The translations under genes and the position numbers were made by a program. Of a stretch of DNA of 64,000 bases, positions 12,042-24,268 are shown piece after piece. Below the pieces are notes generated by a model. That model did no database searches. It was not told where the DNA came from and saw only the letters and a program-made list of their open reading frames with translations. Every line of letters begins with the position of its first letter. Within the stretch, counting starts at the first letter, position 1. Source of the DNA: Rhodamnia argentea (Eukaryota > Streptophyta > Magnoliopsida > Myrtales > Myrtaceae); contig NC_063151.1 in the NCBI RefSeq assembly GCF_020921035.1, positions 35,160,934 to 35,224,933 of the forward strand. The letters run 5' to 3'.

Positions 12042-15000
12042 CCATCAACCGCACACGACCATTCCGGCGCTTAAATCGGACAGAAAACCTTGCCCTTCTA
12101 AAATTCTGTTCTGTCAGGGATAAATTTGCCAAGGAGATCCTGAGTCCATTGGGAGATGGAACTGCAGATTCTAAGCTGGCCACCATAGAGGACATGTATT
12201 CAAAAACAGCAGCAACCTTGTCTTCAAGAAGGTCTGAGTGCAACAACCAGAAGACACAGGAAGCCAGATCTGCGGCCATAAAAGGTATTTTAAAACAAAG
12301 CATCCAATAAGGAACAACCAAGGACAGCATGAGTTGATATCAGATTGTTTGTTTTGTTAACACCCCAAGACAAATAAATACATTATTTGATGTCTTTAAA
12401 GAACCGAAATTTCACGAAGTCAAAAAAAATCTCTTGGGCGACTCTGCTGACAAAGACATGGATCAGGAACAAAACTTTACATAATGAGCTTGTTTCCATG
12501 TTCATATTACGATCACTAGACTTAAAAAGTAGAAACTTCAACGGAAAAAATAAAAAATAGCATGTTCCTGTATATGCCAGTGCAGAGATTGAACATACCA
12601 TGGCTCCGAAGGTCGCTGAGAACACGTGCAACTGAGCGTACAGATGCATACCTTAACATCTCATTCACCTGACGAGATAAGCAAATGGACCATTACAAGA
12701 GGAAAAAAGAAGTTCCACCGCATAGACATAGCTGGAAAAATGACAATACTGGCATGCAAGTTCTTTTTTTGTGGCTAGAACGGCAAATACTCATCATTAC
12801 TGACTGATCCTGGCCAAACAATTATCTCCCCACGGCAAAACATTTTCAGCAAGAAAAGACATATATAGCTGACCATAATTTCATTTCAATGCAAGTAAAA
12901 TTTGCCATGAAGGTAAGATAGTTGAACTTCTCACCTTCAAAAATTAATCTAAACTGACATATTTTGCAGGTTTAATTTGAACTGTTCTGCATGTAGAGGA
13001 AATAATAAGCTTGGCATATACACAATAAACGGGGCATTTGTCCAAGTTGAATAACGATCTGGCCAGCTCCTATGACAAAAATCTTATATGTCACTTTCGA
13101 TTTGTACAAATAACTTTTTGTTAATCACTTGCTGCCGTTACTCTTCAATTTATTTGTTGGCAATATGTCTATGCTGGTTCAAATCCAGCTTGGCAGAAAA
13201 CAGTGTTTGGCAAAAGAAAAGTTTATACAACAATCGCCAAAATATTGGTGCACAGATTATATGTTTACATAACTATTGCCACTTTTTTTTTATTGTACAT
13301 TTTCTTAGGAATTTAGAGAGAACATTTCATCACAGGTATAATTAAAAAAGACCTTTTGTAGTACATTGCTCAGCTTGTGCCACTGAAATTTAAACTTAAC
13401 AATCATTTTGGCTTGGTGAGAAACATAAGTCTGCTTGTTCCAACAGTCATCGATGTTTCTGCTGTGGATCAAAGTTCCATTTTCATTTCCACTCATTCCT
13501 CAAACACTTTTTTCCCCTCGTTACAGAAATCAATGCTTCCAAATCCATTGTTAGCTATTCTCTCTTTCTTTCAAATATGGGTCAGGGACTTAGATGCTTG
13601 TGGGAAGATCCAGTGCGTTGGTAGAGTCTATATCTACCGTAAACAGATCCTCATAACTATTATGTATACCCAGTTAAGGTGGAAGCTTCCCATATAGAAC
13701 TTGGTCTAACAAAATACAGTGCACTCAACCCAGAGCATGGTCTGTCCAAGGACTCCTATAATTTGCCAAGGCAGACCTTCATCATCGCTTGCACAACACA
13801 AGTCAAGCTTGCAACATTCTCCTAATCCACGAACATTGCTACTACCCAAGTCATTGTAATTATAGTACAAACGATATGGGAAACCTCTCATGCAACAATG
13901 ACTAACAATTGCATCAAAGGTTAGGGAAACTACCAATAACTTGAAGTTTATAAATTATACAAGTTTATCGCTTTACCTACGGATGAAAGTAAAAATTGTT
14001 ATGCATGTCCTTTGAGACAAAAGATATTGTAGAGTACTACTGCTACCTGAAAAGGGCTCAATCTAGTGAAACTGCTTTCACTTGAACAGGGTAAATGATA
14101 AGGAACTCAAAAATATAAGAAAATAAATAATCACTCTATGCAGGTGATGAAACAAGACTATGCTATCCATTTTCACAGCCTTCCCGTCAATAGGCACATG
14201 GTTATACGTGCTTCAGAAAGGTAAAAATATAAATAAGAAGGCCTATAATTCTGCTTGACCAGAAGATTCTAGGCACCGAAACAAACAACTTTTAGTAGAC
14301 CCGTCATATAGAGCAAGTTGCCTGATCTTCCTGCTTGCTTAGTACTTCATAGGAAGTTTCCAAGCATCATCCTCACAACATACAAGTCCTCCATAAAGAT
14401 ATTCTTAGAACAAGATAACCACATTTATTTCTCATTATTTTTTGCATTCACCTTTACCTAAAAGTGAATGGTGCGCCTTAAAAGTGCCACCATGACAGAA
14501 AATAGTCCTAGGTCCCTAACACTTGAAAAACAGGTTCATACAAATGAGGGCCTTTATTTGAAACAATCTCAGCAGGAGCAGTTATATAAATGTTACATGA
14601 TAAAATAAAAGACTACGTTACCGAGTCCAGTGCAAAAGAGAAACGACCTTTCCCTTCTCCAATGAAGCCTGCGATGATTAATGGCCATCCATGAGACAAT
14701 GTCACCAAAATGGGACAAATAAACAGCAGCAGGTAAGCTTAAGACGCCATCTATGAAGTTACCTTTCCCCAGCTCAATAGCTAAAGAACACAGCTTATCC
14801 GTGTCCTTCACATCCTTGCAAAGTGTGGACACACCGGAAGCTTCCTTAGTAACATCATTAACTTTTCCTCGTCCCACAATGCGATCCTTCCAACCATGGG
14901 GATCCGTATAACAATCCAATATATGAAACCTACAAGAAAGTGTCAGGGGGTCCGCATTCATCAAAATCAAAACCATTTCCTACACGGTACACTGCCCTAT

Positions 15001-15602
15001 GCCAAATTTATATGGAAAAGCAGTACGGGTTGAGCTATTGAAGGGAGGTACTTGAACTGCCAATGAGTTTTGTTCGTATTATCCCACGAAATCGAGATAC
15101 ACCCAGATACTTTGGCTTTCCAAATTCTACTTTCTATTCCATCTCGGCAATCAAATCCAACCAACCAAAAAAGAATTTAAGAAGTTCGAAAACGATGCAT
15201 CACCATTTCCGAGACGAGTTAACTTCGAGACCTCTTTCCTTCAGCAAATTCACATAAAACGACGGGCTTCGGGTGAAAGCCACCAGCACGAGCCCTCTGC
15301 GGCAGAACCAATTAAAACGTCAAGTGTCAAAAATCACCGCGCAAATGCGACTTCATCACTCAGAAAGTGGAAATTGTCTTGCCAAAATCATGCCACAAAA
15401 TAGAAAAGGAAGCCGGAGCAGGACACTGGAGTGACCTTGACTGAGACTTTCCCGCCAAAATGTGGGAGGAGAGTTGGGCGAGGACGTGAGCGAAGACATC
15501 GAAACCGAGCGGCGAGTCGATCGAGTCCTTTATAGTGAGAGCCGGCGCGTGTTCACCTTCCAACGCGCCGTCTCGGAGAGCTCTGCAAATAGATTCCGCC
15601 AT
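11346..15602 (-). CDS. ELP5: Elongator complex protein 5
   Basis: Nine exons in transcript order: 15602-15436, 15296-15204, 14929-14763, 14668-14622, 12668-12599, 12269-12043, 11907-11818, 11735-11660, 11524-11346. All introns are GT-AG with closed phases, giving 371 aa, close to the known plant ELP5 length. It begins [20 protein letters not shown], contains [27 protein letters not shown] and [11 protein letters not shown], and ends in the acidic tail [19 protein letters not shown] typical of plant ELP5. With ELP4 and ELP6 it forms the RecA-like hexameric arm of Elongator. That complex is needed for wobble-uridine tRNA modification and is linked to transcription elongation. Intron 4 is long (about 1.95 kb). 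The fourth exon is only 47 nt. A compound microsatellite sits directly after the donor of exon 6. Confidence 0.95.
11973..12039. repeat. (AT)n-(AG)n compound microsatellite at an ELP5 donor
   Basis: About 32 bp of (AT)n is followed by about 34 bp of (AG)n. Read on the ELP5 strand it is gtac(CT)n(TA)n, beginning only four bases after the end of exon 6 at 12043. It occupies the 5' part of a 135-nt intron (12042-11908). Confidence 0.95.
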
Positions 15603-16835
15603 CGACGTCGGGGCAAGCTCTTCGAGCCGATTCGAGCCCTAACTTCGGAGATGAAAGTAGAGTTGTTTGCCAAAAGGTCCCTTTACTTTTACTTATTTCG
15701 AAATAGAGCACCTCCCGGGGAGGTTCCTTTTTCATTTGCCCCTCTTTCACTTCATGACAAATTTGACAATTATCCATATTTATTGGTTTTTATTTTTTAT
15801 TTTTTATTTTTTTTTGGAAACTGGCCAACTCTTTCTTCCTTATTTTTGTTCTTTTTTCACCTTCAAACTCTTTCATGGTATGTGGAGAAAACAAAGGTCA
15901 GGCAGTACTTCAAACAATTCAAAACTCATTCAGCAACCTTTCTATTGTCAAAATTCTTTCATTAACAGCACCATTGATACTCTATGAATTTACTAATAAA
16001 AGGGCCGTGAAATTCTATTTAAATACACAAAAAAATAAGAGATTGATAAGGACTCCGAGCACTTTATACGGTCCCTCTCACGCACAAAAAAAGAAAAGGA
16101 TGCCTTCCCCATTATCGCCCGTGGAAAATTTATTGAATATGCTGTTGAATAAAGTGTGATTTTGGTTTTTAAATGCGAGAACAGCACACAATTGGGACGT
16201 GCCGCTTATATGTGTCATTAAGCGCTAGACGAAAGATATCGAAGTGGATTACCTTTGATTCTCTATAAATGATTGGTGTCTATTCTAATGTGTTATTCTC
16301 TATATGGTGGGGCAATACAAATAATTACTATATAGTGTTGATATGACATTGATTTGGAATAGATTCCATGTGCTTATGTCACTTGGGGTACGTATGAAGA
16401 TTATGTCTTTTACTATAGATAACATTAAGAGCAATTTGCTGGTAGTTGAAGAAAAGTAATGCTATTATGCCTTTCCACAGAGCAATCCTATTCCTTTGGT
16501 GTTCACTTAAATTTGGACATTCTTGCTAGGAAACTATAGACGCCCTGACCATTTGGACAAAATGTCTGTCCTATGCTCGTTGGAGACTTTCACAGGCCTT
16601 ATTAGAAGTGAAGCCCTTCGCGTTAGTCGCGAATTGATAGTCTGCGCTCAATTTAACTCTATCATAACTTCCGGAATGATTTGCATTGGTAATTTGCCTA
16701 TATTTAGTTCAATACATTCGTAAAGTGTTTCCTGCCGACTTCTAGTATTAAAGTTTCACTCTCTTTTTTTCTTTCGAGAGGAGGCTACAACACTTGATGA
16801 ATCTCTATCTTTTGATTAATTATTTATAGAAGGGT
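15603..16835. other. ELP5 upstream region and spacer
   Basis: The stretch up to about 15760 is the probable ELP5 promoter and 5' UTR, and contains an 'agccctaac' telo-box-like string near 15634. The 167-aa frame at 15462-15965 on the plus strand crosses ELP5 exon 1 and its promoter and is a shadow. The rest is AT-rich with poly-T runs and no recognisable gene. Confidence 0.4.
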
Positions 16836-17250
16836 TGAAAGTCCATATCGGCCTTAACTTGATTTGCATCGGAGCAGGGTTTTATGTTTAGGTTTCGCAT
16901 TGTGACAGAAGAATGACCAGACCGGAATAGAAAGCCCGAAAGAGGTTTCGGATAATGACGGAAGAATGATCGGACCGAAATAGAAAGCCTGAAAGTTGTG
17001 ATCGGCCTTAACTCGATTTGTATTGGGGGTAGGGTTTTATGTTTAGGTTGTCTTCTCATTATTAATAAAGCATATGGAGCATACTTCCCTTTTCTAGAAG
17101 ACAGGGGATAGAGCTTTGAATAGCCATAACAATGGAGGCAAAGAGCTTTCTTTCCTCTCACTAAGAAACTCTCAAGCAATAGACGGAATTCGGAATTAGT
17201 GGGGTAGCTCCAATCGTGAGAGAAGAATGATCGGACTGAAAATATTAGTA
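16836..17250. repeat. Local tandem/interspersed duplications
   Basis: Two interleaved repeats occur. The phrase 'atcggccttaac(t)tgatttg...agggttttatgtttaggtt' occurs at about 16845 and 17000. The phrase 'gacagaagaatgaccagaccggaatagaaagcccg' recurs with changes at about 16905, 16957 and, shortened, 17214. The 119-aa minus-strand frame over this tract (17179-16820) is explained by the repeats. It may be a decayed LTR or a local slippage product. Confidence 0.55.
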
Positions 17251-19020
17251 TTTTAATTTTGATATTGGTAATGAAATATTTTCGATAAATATTCTCTATT
17301 TTTCATTCTGAAGGAGCAAACTTAACTATGGCAATAACAAAAAAAAAAAATAATGTAATGTGAATTCAAAAAAAAGTGGCCTGAAACATGTAAAAAAAGT
17401 GAGTTCCTTAGGCGAAAAACAACCTCAATGCCCCCAGGTGACAGTTCTATTTTCTTTTTTTTTTTTGGTTTCGGAGAACATGTTTAGAATAGAAATCCAT
17501 TTGGCAATATAATTTTATTTTTCTAATTTTGAGATAAAATTTTAACTCAGAAATACGTTTGAAACAGAAATGGGAATTAGAAGTTTTCTACTTTTCTATT
17601 TATGGAATAGAAATATAAATAATAATCTTTCTCTCTGCTCACTCCCTCTCTCTTGCATCTCTGCCGCCGATCCCCTTTCTCGTGTCCCTGCCATTGGATG
17701 CCATTCGTCATCCGCAGGTCATCGTCCGCCCTGATCGCCTCTGTCTCGTCCCTGTCGTCGACTGCCACATGCCATTCATCGGTCGTCATGCGTCGTCGGT
17801 CACTTCTCTCGAGTTCCCGCTATCGGTCTTTGTCCGTTATTTACTGGCCGTCATTAGCAGTGTGCAGGTCATCGATCGCCCGATCGCCAAACCATAAAAT
17901 TTTATGCTACTATCAAATAATTTCTGTTTCAAGAGCAAAAAGTTTTGTGCCGTTAACTCATCCCGAAAATAAAAATAGAATCCGGTGAGAAAATGGTTAT
18001 CATTCACGACTTGTATAAGATTTTTGAATTGTAGACCTCATAATTTCACTTGGACCAAAAGTTATGCTTCTTTATGGAATTTAGGTTCATTTTTATAAGA
18101 TTTGCACTTGAAGCAACTTTATGTTAGTTTTTTGACAGTTGCATATTAGATAATTACAAGTTGAAGGTTTAGGGTGAAAGTTTATGCATAAGAAACTATG
18201 AAGCGAGGTCGCCGCGCCAGTACGGCACGTATTCGACAAGCTCTGACGCGATGAACGTACGCGTGTGGAATATCTGACACGTGATTAATGCCAGCGGACA
18301 TGCGAGTCCGTGAGGTTCTGACACTGCTAGGTCAGATCTCGCCGCGGAAAGCACGGATGGGACAATGGGGAAAGCACGGATGAGACAAAGACGAATTAGA
18401 GAGGGGGCCGCACCGGGGAGTGGGTAAATCTTTTGTGAGGTCATCGCTGGGGATTTCATTGGGCTCACCTATATTTATTTTTCAAAATCATAATAATTAC
18501 GTCAACATATCAATCTTTTTTAATTTATTATTTGTTTTTTTAGTGCCCATAGCAGAAAATTATAAATTCTTTATTTATTTATCATGCATATAAATTTAAT
18601 ATACATCGTGTCATAACGTATTGAAATTCTCTATTTTTTAGAAATTGCGTGTCGTGTTGTGTGGTGTTGCATCGCGTGTCGGTGTCTGTGCTACTTAGAT
18701 AAGAAACATGAAATTCCTCTAACCCAAGTTGTGCTAATTATTTTCTTATCGATATGATGTTCATTATTTAATTTAACGAGGCGCAAATAATGAGTTGTGC
18801 TTTTTTTGTCAGAAAATGAAAGTTGTGCTAAGGGCTTGTTTGACAATAATTCAAAGTCTCTAATTCTGTTTCCGATACCAAAAAAATGAGAAACCTATCT
18901 AGTAATGTAAATAATTCAGATTCTCCGATTTTGTTCCCTAGAATAGATTTGGAACTAAAACAAAAATAAAAAAAAAGGTTGATTCTTTGTTTCAGAATCA
19001 CTTTTGAGAAACCGAGGGAG
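17251..19020. other. Repeat-derived spacer
   Basis: No gene seen. 17460-17990 has a CT-rich and GTC-rich centre (17640-17880) flanked by 'aatagaaat...' and 'aatttctgtttcaag' segments that resemble a decayed MITE. 18190-18470 is a GC-rich island with several CACGTG-like strings ('gacacgtgatt' near 18278). 18835-19010 starts 'gggcttgtttgacaataattc', similar to MITE ends elsewhere in the window. Confidence 0.35.
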
Positions 19021-19441
19021 AATTACCAAAAAAGTCATAAACCTATTGTAATTGTATCAATTCAATCCTAATTTTTTTTTGTCAATTGAGTCATGAACTT
19101 TTTGCAATTGTACCAATTCAGTCAATTTGGTAGGCCAAGATCGACGTGGTGAGTTTTTAATAATATTTTTCAATTTTGATTATTTATCAATTTTTAATAA
19201 TATTTTTTTCTATCGTTTTTTATTTTTATTTTTTTGGTTTGGGCCTGCAGATTGATTTTTTTTTTCCTTCTTTTTTCTTTTTTTGGTTTGGGTCGGGGCC
19301 TCGCCGGATGCGCCACGTTAGCACAGGCCAACTAAGTGGATTGAATTAGTACAATTGAAAATATTTATGACTCAATTGGCCCAAAAAAATTAAGACCGAA
19401 TTGATGCAATTGCAATATATTTAGGACTTTTTTGGTTAATT
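19021..19441. mobile_element. Fold-back/MITE-like element with long imperfect inverted ends
   Basis: The left end reads AATTACCAAAAAAGTC and the right end reads GACTTTTTTGGTTAATT in the complementary sense. The pairing continues for about 45 bp ('cctattgtaattgtatcaattcaatcct' against 'ttgatgcaattgcaatatatttagg'). The interior is T-rich and holds a GC-rich piece near 19300 with 'cgccggatgcgcc'. Related sequences occur at 32325, 44829, 54330 and 60746. No coding capacity, so it is a non-autonomous element. Confidence 0.6.
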
Positions 19442-19938
19442 TGTTCGAGAAACAAGACCAAATTTTAAGTGCAAATTGCATATCGAACTTATGATCTTTT
19501 CATGTTCTGCGAAATAAATTAACTAATTATGAATTATGCATGATCTATATTCATTTTATTAGTGACTCTATATATGTTGACTTTTATATTGATAAGACAT
19601 AATTATTAGACTTAAATAAAAAAAATTAAGAAGAAAAATTATTTTTGAAAACAGAGGAAATATAAATTTTATGTAATTACGCTTTAAATTTTGTTCAGAT
19701 AACAAAATCAGAAAAAAAAAATCAATTATAGGATAAGAATCGTTATAAATGCACCCTAATTGACAATACCCGTTAAAAGAAAGGAAAGGAGGAGAAAGAA
19801 AGGCATAGAAAGAAGGTGACGTCACCCCTAACAATAAATTTTTAATACAGGAAAAGAGCTTCCAGGAAAAGTCAAAATCATGGTCCGATGACACCGAAAT
19901 CAAGAAAAGTGAACATCAAAGCTTTGCAACCCCTAAGC
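19442..19938. other. AT-rich spacer
   Basis: No supported feature. The 111-aa minus-strand frame (19903-19568) is phenylalanine/leucine/serine-rich, as expected for A-rich DNA read backwards. Confidence 0.4.
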
Positions 19939-20522
19939 AAACGCACGTGCATGAATTTTGCCCTTTTCCATAATTCCCCCCCGCCCCGCAATCAATCAAC
20001 CCTCCACTTCAGACCACCCCCCAACCCCCCCCCACAAAAAAAACAAAAAACAAAATAAAATAAATCAACCCTCCTCTAATAAAAAAAAATATTAAAAGAA
20101 AAGTTTTAAAAATGACTCATTCTTTTTCTTTTTCTTTTTATTTTTCTGGTCCAATATTCCTTATTCTAATTCCTATTTTTTTAAAACTATTCTCGAGAGT
20201 TCTGACCCCAAAAAAAAAAAAAAAAAAACTATTCTCGGGAGAGAATATCCCCCAGGATATAAAATGACAAAAACCGCCACCCGCAAAATGCCGGGGTTAG
20301 GCAGCAGAAAATGAAGAATCATTGGCATGGCATCTCCACCGACGCATCACGGCGTGAATTGTGATGCCCGCGGGGCCCGCAGAACCTACGTCACGTGCGG
20401 ATTGCTTCTTACTTGTTAAATGGTTTTTAGATATTTCGCGTTAAATAAAAGCCAAATTGCGTGAGCTGTGAATTCGGTAGCAGTTAAGAATGAAAATAGC
20501 ACCCGATAACGAAATTGATTAA
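19939..20522. repeat. Segmental duplication, copy A
   Basis: From 'aaacgcacgtgcatgaattttg' to 'gaaattgattaa'. It is nearly identical over about 580 bp to 21085-21656, with differences mostly in homopolymer lengths. It contains 'ctcacgtgcgg' type G-box strings, the GC-rich 'gatgcccgcggggcccgc', and 'atggtttttagatatttcgcgtt'. No gene was recognised in it. Confidence 0.9.
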
Positions 20523-21073
20523 GGCCACGTTTGGTCGTTTGTATAAAACTCGAGATAGGATATGTTTTATTCTATCTCGTGTTTGGTAGATGTTCCGGAT
20601 AGTATAATGTCGGATATAGAGGGGATATAACCCGGATAAAAAAATCCGAAGGGAAGGGGGTAGAATAAGGTTGGATATAATTTTTCTTATCCGTCATATA
20701 AAAGCTAACTTTTAGAATGATGACAACTTTCTTGTCTCATTTGTTTCTACTTTCATTTTATTTTTATTTTTTTGCAAATAGGTTTGAAAATCTAATAAAA
20801 TGTGTATATTTTCAATTTTTTTTTTGTGTATGAGAACATTATTTTTATAGTAATAAGATCGGAATATTGCATGAGCATCAAGTAGGGGCATATATGTTCT
20901 TTATATTGATATACGGTTTCTAGCAAATGCGGGATAGGATAGGATATGAGAATATCCGACTTTAAATTCATGATTCACCAAACAGTGGATAAGATATGAC
21001 TAAATCCCTAGATTTCTTATCCTATCCTATCTAATTCTATCGTGACCGGGAATTCCGATGACCAAACGCAGCC
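20523..21073. mobile_element. Tourist/Harbinger-like MITE
   Basis: 551 bp with terminal inverted repeats GGCCACGTTTGGTC (left) and GACCAAACGCAGCC (right). It is flanked by the 3-bp target duplication TAA (20520-20522 and 21074-21076). A 3-bp TAA/TTA duplication and GGCC...GTTTGGT ends are typical of Tourist-like PIF/Harbinger MITEs. It carries tandem 'ggatagga' sequences and no transposase. It lies exactly at the right end of duplication copy A. Confidence 0.8.
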
Positions 21074-21084
21074 TAATTCCGATC

Positions 21085-21656
21085 CAAACGCACGTGCATG
21101 AATTTTGCCCTTTTCCATAATTCCCCCCGCAATCAATCAACCCTCCACTTCAGACCCCCTCTCCCCCAAAAAATTCAACCCTCCTCTAATTTCGACCAAA
21201 AAAAAAAACCCTCCTCTAATAAAAAAAATATTAAAAGAAAAGTTTTAAAAATGACTCATTCTTTTTCTTTTTCTTTTTATTTTTCTGGTCCAATATTCCT
21301 TATTCTAATTCCTATTTTTTTTAAACTATTCTCGAGAGTTCTGACCCAAAAAAAAAAAAAAAACGATTCTCGGGAGAGAATATCCCCCAGGATATAAAAT
21401 GACAAAAACCGCCACCCGCAAAATGCCGGGGTTAGGCAGCAGAAAATGAAGAATCATTGGCATGGCATCTCCACCGACGCATCACGGCGTGAATCGTGAT
21501 GCCCGCGGGGCCCGCGGGGCCTACGTCACGTGCGGATTGCTTCTTACTTGTTAAATGGTTTTTAGATATTTCGCGTTAAATAAAAGCCAAATTGTGCGAG
21601 CTGTGAACTCGGTAGCAGTTAAGAATAAAAATAGCACCAAATAACGAAATTGATTA
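21085..21656. repeat. Segmental duplication, copy B
   Basis: Second copy of 19939-20522 in direct orientation, with indels in C and A runs and a few substitutions. It runs on without interruption into sequence (from 21657) that copy A lacks because the MITE sits there. Confidence 0.9.
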
Positions 21657-22797
21657 ACAGGACAGAGAAAGAGGTGGGGGAAAAGGGCTTCTATGGCGTG
21701 AGCTCGGCGATTAACAAATCGGATATTGGCTCGACGTTTCACTGACAAACCAGCCTAAAAGTAGAAAAGGAATGCAGTAGAAGCAGTTATGGATATGGAT
21801 TAAGAAGGAGGTGACGGCTCTTGCTGGTTCGAGACGAGTTCGGGTTCATGATTACTCAATATATTGTCAAGTTAAGTTATAAGACTTCAATATTTTAACT
21901 TGCGATTCGCGAGCCTAATTGAGTTTCTCCATTAGTTTCATTCAAAATATTTATAGTTGCACAAGTTAATATCGAAATCTTCAAAGTTGCGTTGCATGCC
22001 ATTGCCCTCATAATAAGAAAAATGTTCTAGTTCTTACGGCCCATGCTTGAGCCGATTTTCAATTTGATTCGCGGCATGAATCGTGATGCCGAGGGAAAAA
22101 AAATGAAAAGGGGTTGGGGCCCACAAAACCCACGTCATGTGCAGATTGCTTTTTACTTATTAAATGGTTTTTAGATATTTCGCGTTAAATAATAAAAGTC
22201 AAATTGCATGAGTCGTGAATTCGGTAATAGTTAAGAATAAAAATAGCACCCTGTAGTGAAATTGATTAAGAGGATAGAGAAAGAGATGGCGATGGGGACG
22301 GGGTTCTATGGCATGGGCTGGGCGATTAACAATTCCGATATTAGCTCGATGTTCCGTTGACGAACCAATCCAAAAGTAGAAAGAGAATACAGTAAAAGCG
22401 GTTATGGATATGGATTAAGAGGGATGTGGCGACTCTTACTGGTTTGAGGCCCCGAATGAGATGACGATTGTCGCGATCAAATAAAAGATTGGTGGCGATG
22501 GTGGTTTTCCACTTATAGGCAATATCAAGTCGACATACTTGCTGGTAAGTTTGAATTCATGTTCATGATTACTCAATATTTTATCTAGTTAAGCCGGAAG
22601 ATTCTAATACTTCAACTTGAGACTCGCGAGCCTAATTGAACATTTTCCATTATTTTCATTCAAAATATTTATAATTGTACGACATCAAAATCTTCAAAAG
22701 TTGGGCTGCATACCCTCATATTTAAGAATGTAAGAAAAATATTCGAGTTCTTATGGCCCAAACTTGAGCCGATTTTCAATTTGATTGTCCGGTCGAG
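21657..22797. repeat. Downstream extension of copy B and a third, diverged copy C
   Basis: 21657-22070 is copied with clear divergence at 22276-22790, for example 'gttatggatatggattaaga' and 'tgagccgattttcaatttgattc'. Around 22075-22275 the right third of copies A and B is also present in diverged form ('atggtttttagatatttcgcgtt'). The block is therefore an older tandem duplication of roughly 0.7 kb or more that preceded the A/B event. Confidence 0.75.
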
Positions 22798-24072
22798 TTG
22801 AGTGAAGTTACGGTATTGCAAATTTCTATCCGGATACTTGACCAAATTCGAGTCGAGTCGAGTCGAGCCGATATCGATATCATCGAGCCTATGAGGTTGT
22901 CGCCGTATTTTGCCCAAGTCGGCTCAATTGCACCCCTAGTTCTAGCCGAGTTCATGTTCGGATGGATCGATCGGGAAAATCGAAGCGGGGGTCGATTTTT
23001 TCCACGCAACGCCAGATTGATGATGTTAATCCGAAAACATACAGCACAGCGTGTACTTCTTATCCAAACCAAAAACAGAATTTGTCCTCGTCTCTTTAAA
23101 TACCTCGTCTCCTTAAATACGGAGGGAAAGCTACAACGTGGCACACCCCCCTGCTCATATGCTCCAATTCTCTTCCTTTTGTGTAAGATTAAGAGTAAAA
23201 AGACCCATTGGAGTTTGAAGGTTAAATAAGTTTCAAGAAGTGATGAAAATACAGTAAATGAGTTTACCTATCCGAATTTACATATTGTGAATGTGCGTTT
23301 TAAGATTCCAATGATAACTCGCCAACTACTCAGTTCTTTTTTGGGTGGGATCACCATGTGCTCGGGGGGTATCGAAAAATTGACGAGAATCGATGGCCAA
23401 GCTAATTGCGACCGAAACAGGTTTCGATCCACCCGTAACTTGCTGGTCAACTAAAAGGCAGTCTTCTTACGCAAACTAAGGCATTTTGAAAGAGATTTCG
23501 ATGGTGAAAGTTGGTCAAAGCTCCATCCTGAAGTTTGGCAGTTGCTTTACGATGTTATTAACAGTGCATCATATGACATTTAAAGTTTGGAACTTTATGC
23601 TACTCCTTGGCCACCGTATATATGACTGAAAGCGATTTGATGTGTAAAGATTTTATGCTGGTAATAAACTGATCTTCAAACATTTGTTTTGTTGATAACG
23701 TTATTATGGTTTCCTCAGATCTATGCTCAATTTTCAAAATCTTAGGGAAAGATTATCCATGAAATCTCATCCGGGTTGGGGACCCAACACGAGAAGCAAA
23801 GGAGAGAGGGGAGGTGTGAATCTGATTCGGAGAAGACACCGATGACATCGAATGGTGGCCACGTCCATCTCGCTTTTCGCCCAAGCATTTCCCCCGGACA
23901 CTTTGATTCTGTTCTGAGCCCCCACTCAACACTCCAGTCGATCACGTCCCCCGTCCCCCGTCGCTCTCTCTCTCTCTCTCTCTCTGCGCACGCAATTTCC
24001 CTCTCTTTGGCCTGGCCTGCCCCCTTTTAAACGCTTCGAAAAGCAGAAAGCCATTGCCCATGGCGCACATTC
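22798..24072 (+). promoter_or_regulatory. Upstream region of the phosphomannose isomerase gene
   Basis: No separate gene recognised. The 143-aa frame at 22798-23229 has no domain and lies next to the repeat block. A small direct repeat 'cctcgtctc(t/c)ttaaatac' occurs near 23090 and 23105. A (CT)n run is at 23965-23986. Confidence 0.4.
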
Positions 24073-24079
24073 TTATATA
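24073..24079 (+). promoter_or_regulatory. Candidate TATA box of PMI gene
   Basis: 'ttatata' lies about 190 bp before the start codon. It is followed by a pyrimidine-rich leader including (CT)n at about 24154-24170. This places transcription start near 24105 and predicts a 5' UTR of about 165 nt. Confidence 0.5.
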
Positions 24080-24268
24080 CCCGTCTCCCCACTTCCCCTC
24101 CTCCTCGCCTCCTTCTCCTTAGTCATCATCTCTTTCGCATTCCTGACTTTTGCTCTCTCTCTCTCTCTATCTGCCCCTCTCGTTTCTTCCCCTTTTTTTT
24201 TCCCTTTTTCTTTTTACGTCTTTGGTACGTCCCCACTCTCGTTACTCACGAGGGAGAAGCGGTGACAT

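Noticed and set aside
12420..12445. 'gggcgactctgctgac' as a retrotransposon primer-site remnant in ELP5 intron 5
   Set aside because: Only a short partial match and no LTR next to it; probably chance.
15462..15965. 167-aa plus-strand frame
   Set aside because: It overlaps ELP5 exon 1 antisense and its promoter and has no domain.
16820..17179. 119-aa minus-strand frame
   Set aside because: Explained by the interleaved local repeats; no domain.
22798..23229. 143-aa plus-strand frame (and 122-aa frame opposite)
   Set aside because: Adjacent to repeat copy C, no recognised motif, and open on both strands, which suggests composition and not coding.
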